NCBI GenBank assembly: GCA_029561305.1
Contig: JAKQJG010000268.1
Span: 1 to 46,723, forward strand
From: Bacteroidota bacterium
Lineage (GTDB): Bacteria; Bacteroidota; Bacteroidia; Chitinophagales; Chitinophagaceae
DNA: 46,723 bases
Direction: 5' to 3'
Of this stretch, positions 25,513-35,600 are shown one piece after another. A program made the translations under genes and the position numbers. Position 1 is the stretch's first letter. Each line of letters begins with the position of its first letter. The notes beneath the pieces are model-generated. The model searched no databases. It saw nothing but the letters and a program-made list of their open reading frames with translations, and had not been told where the DNA came from.

Positions 25513-26061
25513 ATGGAACTTAATGATCTGAAAGCCGGATGGCAGCATGCCGGTGCCGCTTTAAAAAATGAAACTGATTTGCAGAAAATGACACAGGTTT
25601 CAAACCATCCCGTACTAAAAAAGATAAGGAGAAAGCTCATTGTAGAAACTGCTGGCCTGGCTGTCTTTCTTTTGATCTACTATGACTGGTTTGACGGGGA
25701 CCAAAAACCTTTTACTGTAAACTTATTTTTGGTGGTCAGCTTATTACTGTACCTGTCAAATAATATTATTGGCTATATCGCAATAGCAAGCCCCGTAAGA
25801 CGAACGAATTTGAAATTGTCTGTGCAGGATTACTTCATTAGAATAAAACGTCTGTCGATAGCTTCGCTGGTTATTTCATTTGTTTACAGTGTATCGTTAA
25901 TTATTTTTTTTACATCGATTATAAATTTCACCAAAGAAAAGAGGATGATTCTGGCGGGTATCGTTTTGGTGTTGCTTCAACTATTGCTGTTTTCCTGGAG
26001 AAACTGGCATAGAAAGATCAACAGGTTAAAACAACAAACCATCCATTTCAACCAAGGCTAA
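25513..26061 (+). CDS. membrane protein downstream of sigma factor, possible anti-sigma
   Basis: Protein of 182 residues: a cytoplasmic N-terminal 45 residues (MELNDLKAGWQHAGAALKNE...) followed by about four TM segments and a short basic tail. MELNDLKAGWQ is typical of membrane proteins that sit behind ECF sigma genes in Bacteroidota. It is not a recognisable zinc anti-sigma domain, because there is no HxxxCxxC motif. The 8-bp gap to the sigma gene and shared strand support cotranscription. Anti-sigma function is inference. Confidence 0.75.
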   Translation: MELNDLKAGWQHAGAALKNETDLQKMTQVSNHPVLKKIRRKLIVETAGLAVFLLIYYDWFDGDQKPFTVNLFLVVSLLLYLSNNIIGYIAIASPVRRTNLKLSVQDYFIRIKRLSIASLVISFVYSVSLIIFFTSIINFTKEKRMILAGIVLVLLQLLLFSWRNWHRKINRLKQQTIHFNQG

Positions 26062-26086
26062 AACGGATCAGTTTTAAAAAGTGAAC

Positions 26087-27328
26087 TTACACAAACCCGC
26101 CTCCAATCATTACCTTGTCAATCAAATTATTGCCAAAACTGTACGGCAGGTAGGACAATGAAGGAACAGGCTTTGTAAAAATGAGGTTTGCTTTTTTACC
26201 CACTGTAATGCTGCCTGTTTCTTTTTCCAGTTCCATTGCATAGGCGCCATTGATCGTAGCTGCATTGATAGCCTCTGCAGGCAGCATCTTCATTTGTATG
26301 CAGCTGAGTGCTGTTACATAATTCATATTGCCACTTGGTGAAGATCCGGGGTTATAGTCACTTGCCAGTGCAATGGCACAATTGTTATCAATCAATTGCC
26401 TGGCAGGCTGGTATTGCATTCGTAAAAAGAAAGCAGCCGTTGGTAATAGGGTGCCGATTGTATTGGAGGACGACAAATCGGAAATATCTTTATCCGTCAT
26501 CGTTTCTAAATGATCAACAGATACTGCATTCAACTGGATAGCCCGCTGCAAACCTCCAATGCTGTTGAGTTGATTAATGTGCAGTTTGGGTTTTAACCCA
26601 TACCTCATGCTGGCCCTGCAAATGCATTCCATTTCATCCACAGAAAAAAAACCATTCTCACAAAACACGTCTACATAATCGGCCAGCTTTTCATTGCCGA
26701 TCACGGGGAGCATTTCAGTTATAATGCTGCGTATATATCCAGCATGGTCTTCTTTAAAAAGTAGTGGATAAGTATGGGCCCCAAGAAAGGTGGACCTGAT
26801 CAGCAGACTGGATTTCTCTTTTAGTCTTTTTATCACTCTCAGCATTTTCAACTCACCTTCTACCGTTAATCCATAGCCGCTTTTTATTTCAATAGCACCG
26901 GTACCGAGTTTGGCCACCTCATCGAGTCTTTTCCAGGCCGCGTTAAACAACTCGTCCTCCGAAGCATCATTCAGTTTTTGGGCAGAGTGTAAAATACCAC
27001 CACCTTTAGCTGCTATATCTGCATAACTTAGTCCTTTTATTTTATCTACAAATTCATGTTCCCTGCTGCCGGCAAATACAAGGTGTGTATGGCTGTCACA
27101 CCAGGCTGGCAATAAAAATTGTCCATCTGCCTTGATGATATGTTTGGGCAACTGCGGCACTTTCAATTCCAGTTCGTACATAGCACCATAGTCTGTTATG
27201 ATACCATCTTCAATTAACACAAAGGCATTTTCAATTATTGGTAATACTGCCAGCGCTTTTCCTCTAAGGAGCTCGTTTTGCTCTCTTGTACCAACGAGTT
27301 GTTCTATGTTGATGATCAGTGTGGTCAT
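26087..27328 (-). CDS. hutI: imidazolonepropionase (histidine degradation)
   Basis: Amidohydrolase of 413 residues that opens the imidazolone ring in the third step of histidine catabolism. It begins MTTLIINIEQLVG, with the metal HxH as H80-x-H82 (DSHTHLVFAGSREHEF), then the family motifs GGGILHSAQKLNDASEDELF, IEIKSGYGLT, LHINQLNSIGG, VDHLETMTDKDISDL and ALASDYNPGSSPSGNM. The ATG at 27328 is chosen; the longer frame from 27442 overlaps the upstream stop region and adds unrelated sequence. No other hut gene is in the window. It lies 38 bp behind the Mur ligase and probably shares its transcript. Confidence 0.95.
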   Translation of the reverse strand: MTTLIINIEQLVGTREQNELLRGKALAVLPIIENAFVLIEDGIITDYGAMYELELKVPQLPKHIIKADGQFLLPAWCDSHTHLVFAGSREHEFVDKIKGLSYADIAAKGGGILHSAQKLNDASEDELFNAAWKRLDEVAKLGTGAIEIKSGYGLTVEGELKMLRVIKRLKEKSSLLIRSTFLGAHTYPLLFKEDHAGYIRSIITEMLPVIGNEKLADYVDVFCENGFFSVDEMECICRASMRYGLKPKLHINQLNSIGGLQRAIQLNAVSVDHLETMTDKDISDLSSSNTIGTLLPTAAFFLRMQYQPARQLIDNNCAIALASDYNPGSSPSGNMNYVTALSCIQMKMLPAEAINAATINGAYAMELEKETGSITVGKKANLIFTKPVPSLSYLPYSFGNNLIDKVMIGGGFV

Positions 27329-27366
27329 GCAATTTTTTTTTGATTCAAAAACTGTCTTGCTTCTAT

Positions 27367-28746
27367 TTATAATGCCTCCCAAAGCTCTTTTCCAAATATT
27401 TCCAAACTTGGGTCCCGTGCACCCATCAAAAGCAGTACACAATCTTCAGTAAGGTGCGGCCGGGCTTTTTCTAAAAAAACATTCCTGTCGTCTACAAAAA
27501 AAGCATTTTTACCAAGGGATTTTATGTCCTGGATCAAATCGTTTGCTGAAATATCTTTTACAGCAGTACCGCCAGCATAAAATATTTCACTCATCCAGAT
27601 TTCATCTTCGGGTCTTAATACCGCCGCTATTTCATTTACAAAATCCTGGCGTAAGAAACGGGTGGGTCCGTATCCATGCGGCTGAAACCAGGCGATCACC
27701 TTGGGTGCAATAAATTGACAGGCGGCAATGGATGCTGCACACTTGGCAGGATTGTGTGCATAGTCATCAATCACCCATACACCGTTTTTCTTTCCTAATA
27801 CCTGATGGCGGCGGTAAATACCTTCATAATTTTTTAAAGCAGCTGCACAGGTTTCCATATCAACTCCCAACTGGCTGGCAACCGCTGTTGCCGCAAGCGC
27901 ATTCTCCATATTGTGTTTACCAACCGTGTTAAGAATGAATGGTGTTTTACCTACAAAAAATGAAATAGAAAGCCCATGTTGCAAAAATGAAGTGGCTTTG
28001 TAACCTGCTGAACCATTTTCATCAATAGAAAAATCATGATCCGCTTGAACTGATAACCGCTTTGATAACTGATTGGCCTGGTTCACAATAAACAACTGTG
28101 TTGTGTTGGCCCTGAACTGTGAAAAAATAGTCATTAGTTCGTTGATCTCCTGGTGATCCTTATCAATATTCAATAACAAACCCACTTCGGGATGATACTG
28201 TACAATAGACCCGTCACTTTCATCGGCTTCAATCACCAGCCACTCCCCTGCTCCAACTTTAGCATTACCTATTTTGCCTTCATTAATAATACTTATCAAA
28301 CCTGCCCCACTAATAATGCTTGGCTGCAACCCGGCATATTCCAAAATGGCAAACAACATGCCGCTGGTGGTGCTTTTACCGGAAGTGCCTCCCACAGCAA
28401 TTGTTTTTTTACTGGCAGCAATCAATGCCAGTACTTCACTTCTTTTTAAGATGGGGATATTCAGTTGTTTTGCTTTCTGCACTTCAGGCACGGTATCCTC
28501 TACAGCGGTTGATACCACTATCAAGTCCGTATCTTCTGTAATGCCTTCGCCGTTCTGCAAAAAGCACTGAATGCCGGCTGCTTCCAGTTTCTCCTTTGTG
28601 TCATTGTGCTTACCCGGAGCAAAATACCGGTCGCTGCCACTTACTTTTTTATTACTTCCGGCAAGGTATTGTGCAATGGCGCTCATACCGGTACCGGCTA
28701 CCCCAATGAAAAATATGCTGTTGTAATCGTTGATGGTTTTGTTCAT
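27367..28746 (-). CDS. MurC-like UDP-N-acetylmuramate ligase paralogue
   Basis: Mur ligase of 459 residues. The N-terminal domain has FFIGVAGTGMSAIAQYLAGSNKKVSGSD, as in MurC and Mpl. The P-loop is GGTSGKST (119-126), where MurC has GTHGKT; VIEADESDGS is standard. Later motifs read DDYAHNPAK and WFQPHGYGPTR, versus MurC DDYAHHP and FQPHRYSRT. It ends MGARDPSLEIF. It is not in a division and cell wall cluster. MurC and Mpl are the nearest families but the substitutions argue for a distinct, perhaps recycling, ligase (inference). It is upstream of and close to hutI. Confidence 0.8.
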   Translation of the reverse strand: MNKTINDYNSIFFIGVAGTGMSAIAQYLAGSNKKVSGSDRYFAPGKHNDTKEKLEAAGIQCFLQNGEGITEDTDLIVVSTAVEDTVPEVQKAKQLNIPILKRSEVLALIAASKKTIAVGGTSGKSTTSGMLFAILEYAGLQPSIISGAGLISIINEGKIGNAKVGAGEWLVIEADESDGSIVQYHPEVGLLLNIDKDHQEINELMTIFSQFRANTTQLFIVNQANQLSKRLSVQADHDFSIDENGSAGYKATSFLQHGLSISFFVGKTPFILNTVGKHNMENALAATAVASQLGVDMETCAAALKNYEGIYRRHQVLGKKNGVWVIDDYAHNPAKCAASIAACQFIAPKVIAWFQPHGYGPTRFLRQDFVNEIAAVLRPEDEIWMSEIFYAGGTAVKDISANDLIQDIKSLGKNAFFVDDRNVFLEKARPHLTEDCVLLLMGARDPSLEIFGKELWEAL

Positions 28747-28823
28747 TTTATAGTTTTGTTATCAAACGAATATTTTGATGAATAAAGATAACATAGGAAC
28801 AGCCTTTCGGTCCGGGATGGACT

Positions 28824-28864
28824 GTAACACCCGGTCAGACCGGGATGGACAGACTGGGTGTTAC
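28824..28864. repeat. inverted repeat overlapping the MFS stop codon
   Basis: GTAACACCCGGTC (28824-28836) and GACTGGGTGTTAC (28852-28864) form a 13-bp stem with one G.T-type mismatch and a 15-bp loop. CCGGGATGGAC also occurs twice as a direct repeat, at 28813-28823 and 28840-28850. It overlaps the stop of the MFS gene and has no T tract. Confidence 0.6.
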
Positions 28865-30081
28865 GCAAGCCGCTTTTTTACCATCAGCGTCCTGTAAGCA
28901 ATAATAAAAGCTATAAAATACAGGAACGACCCCAACAGAAAAGACACACCCGGTAAAAAATAGTGTGTGCCTTCCTGTGAAAAATAAGCAAACAGGTTAT
29001 TCATCAACAGCGGGCCGATGATGGCAGATCCACTTTGCAGACTTGCCAGCGCACCTTGCAGCTCTCCCTGTGCATTGGGCGGCACCTGCCCCGCCATTAC
29101 CGCCTGCATGGCAGGTTGGGCTATGCCACCAAAACAATAGGGCAGCAAAAAAACAAACATCATCCAGCCCTGTGTGGCAATACCAAACAGGAACATACCA
29201 ATTGTATAAAGTAACAGCCCCGTATAGATGCTTTTTTCATTGCCCAGCCTTTTACCCAAATAACGTGGCAGCACCCCTTGAACGATCGCCACCAATACGC
29301 CTACCACTGCAAGTGAAATACTCACCATCACTTCATCCCATTTAAAGCGGAACATCACAAAGTAACTCCAGTTGCTTTGAACGGCATGCGATGCGATATA
29401 CACCAATACTACTGCAACTATCAGCCAGCCAAGAGCAGGGTATTTTCTCAGGTTTTTTAAAGAACCCAATGGGTTTGCCCTCTTCCAGCTAAAAGCACGG
29501 CGGTTTTCTTTTGACAATGATTCAGGTAAAATAAAATAACCATAGAGCCAGTTGAGTAAAGCCAGGCCTGCAGCCGCAAAGAAGGGCACCCGTGGTCCTA
29601 ATGTTGCCAACGGTCCTCCAATCAGCGGTCCGATGATAAAGCCCAAACCAAAAGCAGCACCTACCATACCAAAATTTTTTGCCCTGTTTTCTGCAGTACT
29701 GATATCGGCGATATAGGCAAAGCCGGTGGTAACACTGGCACCTGCTACGCCAGCAATCAGGCGGCCTACCAGCAACCATTCATAAGTGGGTGCAAAGGCC
29801 ATAAAAATATAGTCTACACCAAATCCAAAAAGGGAAAATAATAACACCGGTCTTCTGCCATACTTATCACTTAATGCCCCAATGAGTGGTGCACATAAAA
29901 ACTGCATAAAGGCAAAAGCAAAAATAAGAAAGCTTCCATATTTAGCTGATGCATTGATAGGCACCTGTTTTAATTCTGAAATAAGCGGTGGCATCACCGG
30001 GATGATGATCCCAAAACCGATGATATCAATAAGAAGCGTGATAAAAATAAAACCTACAGCAGCGTTTTTATTTTGGGGCAT
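28861..30081 (-). CDS. Tet-like MFS transporter (TCR/Tet family)
   Basis: Drug:proton antiporter-type MFS protein of 406 residues with 12 TM segments. N-terminal LIDIIGFGIIIPVMPPLI, the loop 2-3 motif GALSDKYGRRPVLLFSLFGFGVDYIFMAFAPTYEWLLVGRLIAGVAGAS and the later GFIIGPLIGG follow the TetA and CmlA type of 12-TM exporters. A resistance role cannot be assumed from sequence. Start: ATG at 30081 rather than the TTG at 30087. It lies 56 bp downstream of the small-protein cluster on the same strand and may be its last gene. Confidence 0.92.
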   Translation of the reverse strand: MPQNKNAAVGFIFITLLIDIIGFGIIIPVMPPLISELKQVPINASAKYGSFLIFAFAFMQFLCAPLIGALSDKYGRRPVLLFSLFGFGVDYIFMAFAPTYEWLLVGRLIAGVAGASVTTGFAYIADISTAENRAKNFGMVGAAFGLGFIIGPLIGGPLATLGPRVPFFAAAGLALLNWLYGYFILPESLSKENRRAFSWKRANPLGSLKNLRKYPALGWLIVAVVLVYIASHAVQSNWSYFVMFRFKWDEVMVSISLAVVGVLVAIVQGVLPRYLGKRLGNEKSIYTGLLLYTIGMFLFGIATQGWMMFVFLLPYCFGGIAQPAMQAVMAGQVPPNAQGELQGALASLQSGSAIIGPLLMNNLFAYFSQEGTHYFLPGVSFLLGSFLYFIAFIIAYRTLMVKKRLA

Positions 30082-30137
30082 CAGCAAATTAGTTTGGGCT
30101 GCAAGATACCCAAACGGGATTTAAGCCTGCAAATAAT

Positions 30138-30584
30138 TCATTGCACTTTTAGCTTTACAATATGAAAGCCATGGTAGTTGTATACAAGATGGGCTGCGAT
30201 GGCGGCATCTTTCTCCAGCCCGATCACATAACTGATAATACCTTCTGCATTTTGCAGCCGTTTTACATCAGCAATCTTTTTATGGCCGGATTCAAGGTAA
30301 AGTTTAGTATCGCAATGCACAGGTGAATTACCAAAACTTATTTTGTATAATTTTTCGCCTTTCACCGGGATGGTATTGTTTAGCGGCGTTTGTGTAAAAG
30401 GCCCCTTGGTCAGGTTTAGTTCACCTTTTGGTTTGTGTGGGTTTACAAAGGTAAACACCACATATTCTGCATCACCCGAAATGGCGGTACGTGCAGTGAG
30501 TAAAGCACCAGGCTGATTGCAGGTTTGTGCCACTGCAAAACAGCATGCAGGCAGTAACAATAAAAAACTAATTGCTTTTTTCAT
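30138..30584 (-). CDS. secreted hypothetical protein
   Basis: Protein of 148 residues with a clear signal peptide (MKKAISFLLLLPACCFAVAQ). The mature part is mostly beta-rich, with three cysteines in total and no family I recognise. It lies at the 3' end of a minus-strand group of small genes, with 39 bp to the upstream ACBP gene. It could be a periplasmic or cell-surface protein; function unknown. Confidence 0.75.
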   Translation of the reverse strand: MKKAISFLLLLPACCFAVAQTCNQPGALLTARTAISGDAEYVVFTFVNPHKPKGELNLTKGPFTQTPLNNTIPVKGEKLYKISFGNSPVHCDTKLYLESGHKKIADVKRLQNAEGIISYVIGLEKDAAIAAHLVYNYHGFHIVKLKVQ

Positions 30585-30623
30585 AACGGCTTTTTTTACT
30601 TAACAGCCGGAAACCGGTAGTGA

Positions 30624-30881
30624 TCAGCCTTTTAATTTTGTCACCAGGTCAATGTATTCCTGCATGGCGGCTTCCTTTGTTTTGCCTTTTTGTTCCTCCC
30701 ATGCGTTGTATTTTGCTTTGGCAACAAAATCAAATGGGTTAGAAGGCGCATCATTTGACACATCACCTTCTGTGGACTGTTTGTATAATGAATACAGTGA
30801 CAGTAATGTACTGTTATCTGGTTTTTGAGACAAGGTCTTGCTTTCAGTTACAGCCTGTTCAAATTGCGATTTTAGTTCCAT
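30624..30881 (-). CDS. acyl-CoA-binding protein (ACBP)
   Basis: Four-helix acyl-CoA-binding protein of 85 residues, the typical ACBP length, probably buffering or delivering long-chain acyl-CoA in the cytoplasm. LLSLYSLYKQSTEGDV and FDFVAKAKYNAWEEQKGKTKEAAMQEYIDLV follow the eukaryotic ACBP signature (YxxYKQ..GD, DF..KAKYxAW...G.s...AM..YI). The ATG at 30881 is used, in line with the known length; a TTG at 30902 would lengthen it by seven residues. It is cotranscribed with neighbours by spacing. Confidence 0.93.
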   Translation of the reverse strand: MELKSQFEQAVTESKTLSQKPDNSTLLSLYSLYKQSTEGDVSNDAPSNPFDFVAKAKYNAWEEQKGKTKEAAMQEYIDLVTKLKG

Positions 30882-30911
30882 GACGGTTATTTTGTTTGAC
30901 AAATTTATACA

Positions 30912-31385
30912 CTAAATGAGTTTATTCAATTCTTTTTTAAGATCATATTGCAGGTCTTCATGCATGGTATCTATTGCTTTGGATGCTTTTTTTATTTGTG
31001 CAAGGAATAAATTATTCAGCGCAGTGCTCTTTTCATATGGAATTCCCGAGTTTTTCAAAACAGCACAGAAATAAATCAGCAGTTCGGCCTCTGCCTGTTT
31101 TGTGCCAATGTAACGGATATGTTTATTGGCAATGCGTAATATTTTGCGGATGGTCTTTTTGGCGAAGTAAAGATTGCTGCTGTTCACTGTTCCAAATTCT
31201 TCGGCGATCTCATTTTTCACTTCGCTGATATAGCCTTGCTCATTACCTGATTCCAGCAACAGGTAATTCAGCAGTTCCTTATTTTCTTTTTTGTATTTGG
31301 CCAGGCGCAGGCACAATTCCACCAGTTTACCGGCAGGTAACTGTTTCAGTTCTTCCTTCAATTCATTTACAGATGCAGCTTTCAT
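30912..31385 (-). CDS. uncharacterised helical protein (possibly DUF6155-like)
   Basis: Soluble, lysine-rich, all-helical protein of 157 residues. The opening ELKEELKQLPAGKLVELCLRLAKYKKENKELLNYLL resembles the start of DUF6155 proteins (helical, KKxLK.L....LI.L...LY....), but that link is from memory of pattern and weak. The middle has basic helices and the end is an amphipathic helix (QYDLKKELNKLI). It is 4 bp from the upstream secreted-protein gene and 30 bp from ACBP, so it is part of a tight cluster. Confidence 0.65.
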   Translation of the reverse strand: MKAASVNELKEELKQLPAGKLVELCLRLAKYKKENKELLNYLLLESGNEQGYISEVKNEIAEEFGTVNSSNLYFAKKTIRKILRIANKHIRYIGTKQAEAELLIYFCAVLKNSGIPYEKSTALNNLFLAQIKKASKAIDTMHEDLQYDLKKELNKLI

Positions 31386-31389
31386 ATAT

Positions 31390-31779
31390 TTACTCCATTA
31401 CTTCCCCGGATACATACAATTGTTTTGTTCCGGTGCCAAACCCGGCATCTGTTAATTCTACTATGGCTTTTTCAAAAGGCTGCAATACAATATTAAGCGA
31501 AGATCCAACATAATTTAAAACTGAACCTGCCTGTGAAGGCGCCAGTTTAAATGGGAAGCCGTTATTGATGCGGATTGTAAGTCCTTTTGTATTATCCCCA
31601 TAAGCCAGCACGGTGCGTATTACAATTGGTGCAGCACCAGCGCTGATAGAAACACTCCCATAATCTTTGGCATCTTTAATCATGGGAGATGACACACTGA
31701 AATAACCTTTTTTTGCAGGTTGTGCATACAGTGAACAACATAATAAAAAGCAGGTGAAAGTTGTTACAAGAAATTTCAT
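31390..31779 (-). CDS. secreted hypothetical protein
   Basis: Protein of 129 residues with signal peptide MKFLVTTFTCFLLCCSLYAQ. The mature part is short, beta-rich and glycine/serine-containing (with YGDNTKGLTIRINNGFPFKLA). I see no known domain. It is the first gene of the minus-strand cluster, followed after 4 bp by the helical protein. The divergent gene at 31873 leaves a 93-bp shared promoter region. Confidence 0.7.
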   Translation of the reverse strand: MKFLVTTFTCFLLCCSLYAQPAKKGYFSVSSPMIKDAKDYGSVSISAGAAPIVIRTVLAYGDNTKGLTIRINNGFPFKLAPSQAGSVLNYVGSSLNIVLQPFEKAIVELTDAGFGTGTKQLYVSGEVME

Positions 31780-31872
31780 AAACTATTATTTCGCTAAAAG
31801 TATCAATTATTTTTCTCAAAAAATCTTACCAAACAAAAGGGATGAATTATTATTGCACCAAATTACCCCTCC

Positions 31873-32463
31873 ATGAAAAAAATAAATTTCTTTCTCCTTT
31901 GTGCCCTAATTTCTTGTGTTGTTTTTGGCCAGCAGCAACAACCAAAACCACCATCACCTGAGGTTGCTTTTTCAGAGGCCTTGAATAAAGTAGTGCAGGA
32001 TTACAGAAGTAACTTCATACATATCCAGGGCGATAAGATACCTGCGGATATGGATGCAGATGCTTATAAATCCAAAGTATGTGTACCGGCAGCATTGGGT
32101 TGCAAAGTGATGCGGTACAGGAGCGCTGAAGATAAAACAGCGAACTGGCAGGCTGGTTTTTATGATGGTGAAAGTTTTGAAGAAGCAGTTAAAATGTATA
32201 AAAAGATCTATTCCCTGGTAAAGAAAGCTGCGGTAAAAGGTGTGGCCACCAGCGCTGCAGGGTTTGATGGCAAACTGGAAACTGTGGATGAAAGCATTGG
32301 TTTTGCTGTAAGTACGCTCCGGTTGAAAACCACCAACAAAACTTATAAAGACATGGTGGCTGAAGTAGAAATAACCAGCAACTTTACAGGTTGGGAAGTT
32401 CGCCTGAACGTTTATACAAAGAAGAAGATCGAGGAAGAAAAAGACCCGGAGGATAAACCATAA
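31873..32463 (+). CDS. secreted hypothetical protein
   Basis: Protein of 196 residues with signal peptide KINFFLLCALISCVVFGQ and a Gln/Pro linker. The mature region has two cysteines (VCVPAALGCKVM) close together, likely a disulphide, plus WQAGFYDGESFEEAVKMYKKIY and a charged C-terminal tail (KKKIEEEKDPEDKP). I do not recognise a family. It is divergent from the 31779 cluster and followed by an intrinsic terminator. Confidence 0.75.
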   Translation: MKKINFFLLCALISCVVFGQQQQPKPPSPEVAFSEALNKVVQDYRSNFIHIQGDKIPADMDADAYKSKVCVPAALGCKVMRYRSAEDKTANWQAGFYDGESFEEAVKMYKKIYSLVKKAAVKGVATSAAGFDGKLETVDESIGFAVSTLRLKTTNKTYKDMVAEVEITSNFTGWEVRLNVYTKKKIEEEKDPEDKP

Positions 32464-32465
32464 AA

Positions 32466-32489
32466 AAAACCTCCGGACGGGAGGCTTTT
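32466..32489 (+). terminator. intrinsic terminator after the 31873 gene
   Basis: CCTCC (32470-32474) and GGAGG (32480-32484) pair around a 5-nt loop, with an A run before and TTTT after. It starts right behind the stop codon. Confidence 0.65.
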
Positions 32490-32653
32490 CATAGACCTTA
32501 CATGGTTTTTGCCATGATTGTTCTTCGGAGGTATTGGATAGACTTCAGGGGTAAGTAATATTTTCGATAACGAATATTTTATTTCCTGAAATATTTTTAC
32601 ATGCGTAAGATAGGGATTTATTTTATCAAGCCAAATTTTTCCATCGCACTATG

Positions 32654-35600
32654 CTATCTCACCAATGAAATATTACCTGATACAACTTTTGATTTACCAT
32701 CAAGGCCGGTAATTTCAATTGCATAAATGTACACATCTATGGCTTGTTTGATTCCTCTGGCAGTTCCATCCCAGCCTGCATTCACATCATTGGTATAAAA
32801 ATTTGATCTGTCAAAAACGGTGGCGCCCTGCCGGTTCATGATCTTAAGCCTGTTTACCTTTACACTTCTTGCTGCCCTTGGGTAAAAAATATCGTTGGCC
32901 CCATCGGCATTGGGAGAAAAAGTATTAGGCATAAACAAACCACCTGCAGGATCATCATTGCTAACGGTGATCTTTACCTTATCTATTGCCGTACAGCCAT
33001 AGCTGTTTTTTGCAGTTGCGGTGTATTCAGTTGTTACCAGTGGTCTTACTGTAACAGCGTAGCCGGCATTTCTAAATATATCACCCGTTGGAGACCAAAC
33101 AACCTCATTTACATCTGCAGACACTACAGGTATCAATTCAACAGAAGCACCTGAAGTAAGTTGCAGGTCTGCTCCGGCATCAATAGTTGGTAATGCATGT
33201 ACAGTAACTGTTATGAAGCCTGTATCACTGTAACAACCAGCGGCATCTTTCCCAATTACTTTATACCTGGTAGTGGAAGCAGGCTGCGCAATGGGGGATG
33301 CGGTGTTGCTGCTGCTCAAACCGGCTGAAGGTGTCCATTCATACATTTCAGCACCGCTCACCTGTAACCGGACTCCCGTTAACCCGCAGGTGCTGGCACT
33401 ACCGGAGTAAGCAAGTGTGAAAGGTTGAGCAACCATCACGTTTATGGTATCATTTGCAGTGCAGCCATATTCATTGGTGCCCTGTACAATATAACCTGTG
33501 CTTGATACCGGGGAAACTAACGGTGAAGCACAACCAGTACAACTCATCTTTCCATCGGTTGATGACCATTGATAAGAGGATGCGCCTGTAGCAGTAAGCG
33601 TGGTAATTTCTCCTTTGCAAATACTGCCCCGGCCGCTAATATTCAAGTCGGGTGAAGCATGTATTAAAATATCTTTACTGACAATCTTTTTGCAGCCATT
33701 GCTCCCTGTAGCTGTAAGTTTCACAACGTAATTGCCAGCAGAAGAAAAAAATTGCTCAGCCGGATGCTGACCATTGGCAATATTTCCGTTTGCAAATTCC
33801 CATTGCCATGATGTAACAGCTGTCTGCATATTGTTAGAAATACCACTGAATGAAATGCCAAATGGCATACAACCTTCATCGGCAGATGAGTGAACAGATA
33901 CATCAGGTGAAAGTGCAACCCTTACGGGTACGGCTGTTGTAAAACTGTCGGTACACCCGTTTATTGTGGTCACTTTCAGAGATGGATAATACAAACCTTC
34001 TGCAATATACTGGTGCAATGGATTTTTGATGTTGTCCGCATACGTTCCATCGCCAAAACTCCAGCGATAACTTGCAATGCTGTCTGCTGACAAAGTAGTA
34101 TTAATAAAAGAAACCTGGCCGTTACTGCATGCATTGGTATCCGCAAAACTGAAACGTGCTTCAAGCTGTTTTAAACGAATGGTATCATTTCCCTGCACAG
34201 GTACACGACAGCCTTCATTATCAACCAGCATCAATTTAGGTATAAAATCACCTTCGTTATTATATTGATGTGTTAATAAAGAATCTGAATTAGTGATGGT
34301 TGAACCATCATTAAAGTCCCAGGTAAATGAAGTGGCATCGGTTGTAATTGCAGCAAAACTAACGGTGGCAGGAGCCTGGCAAAAATTTAGTGGACCATAG
34401 GTCAATGCTCCCTTAGGACCTTTTACTTCAATGGTCTTGTGTGCGGTATTGGTGCACCCCCCTCTGCCGGCTACAGTTAACGTTGCTGTATATACGCCGG
34501 GATATGAATAAAAATGGGAAGGATTATTTGCAAAAATTGCTGTGCCATAACCAAAATTCCATTGTTCGTCTGTTGCTTTGTCAGATTGGTTTGTAAAATT
34601 CACTATCAATGGAGGACAATTCCTGAATGAATCACTGATGCTGAATCTTGCTATAGGATTTTCAATTGTAATGGGATACGCCAAGGTAAATGAATCTTCA
34701 CATCCCTGCTGCAAACTCACTTTTAATCTAACCGTATAGTCACCCTCGGAACGATAAGCATGTAACGGTTGCTGAACAGCGGCAGTTGATCCATCACCAA
34801 AATCCCACTGGTAAATGGTTCCGTGCTCGTAAAAAGGGCATACAAATCGTATTGGGTTGTCAGTGCATTTAACCGAATCGAGTGTCCAGAACTGCGGAAA
34901 TACTTTTCGTGCCGTAAGGGGTTCTGCCGAAGTATATGAATCGGTGCAACCGTTGTTATCGGTAACTTTAAGACTAACAGTATAAGTGCCTCTGGCCGTG
35001 TAGGAATGGGTAAATGGAGCGGACGTAAAAGTATCTGTTTGCCCGTCTCCAAAGCTCCATTGCCAGCTTTGTATACTGCTGCCGGCACTTACCACGGAAC
35101 TGTCTGTATATAACACATCGCTGCCTGCACACACTACTGGAACGGGTATACCAAAATTTGCCTTTACGGCTTTTACCGATATATAATTTATTTTTACGAT
35201 CGAGTCCCTGCAGTTAACCTTGTTTATAGTGACTAATGAAACAGTATACTCACCTGGCGTTTCATATTCATGTGTCACGGAATTTTCCAAGGTGCTTTCA
35301 AAACTTCCATCACCAAAATACCAGATAAAACGGTTCACCTCACCATTGGCAATAGTGGAAGTAAAAGCAGCACTATTGCCTTTGCAAATAACAGAGTCGC
35401 TTGCAAAAAAGCCGGGTATTACTTTCGTGGTCATCAACCCTTTTGATTTATAACCATCGCAACCTGTAGTATTATTGAAGGTAGTGAGCGACACTATATA
35501 GGACCCGGTATCTGCATAAACATGCACAGGGTGCATTACAGTGGAAGTGTTGCCATCACCGAAATTCCATACCCAGTTGTCGGCACCCAATGAAAGGTTG

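Noticed and set aside
32540-32620. AATATT-rich hairpins between convergent genes as a terminator for the PKD protein.
   Set aside because: Many registers are possible in AT-rich sequence and none gives a stable stem followed by a T tract on the minus strand.
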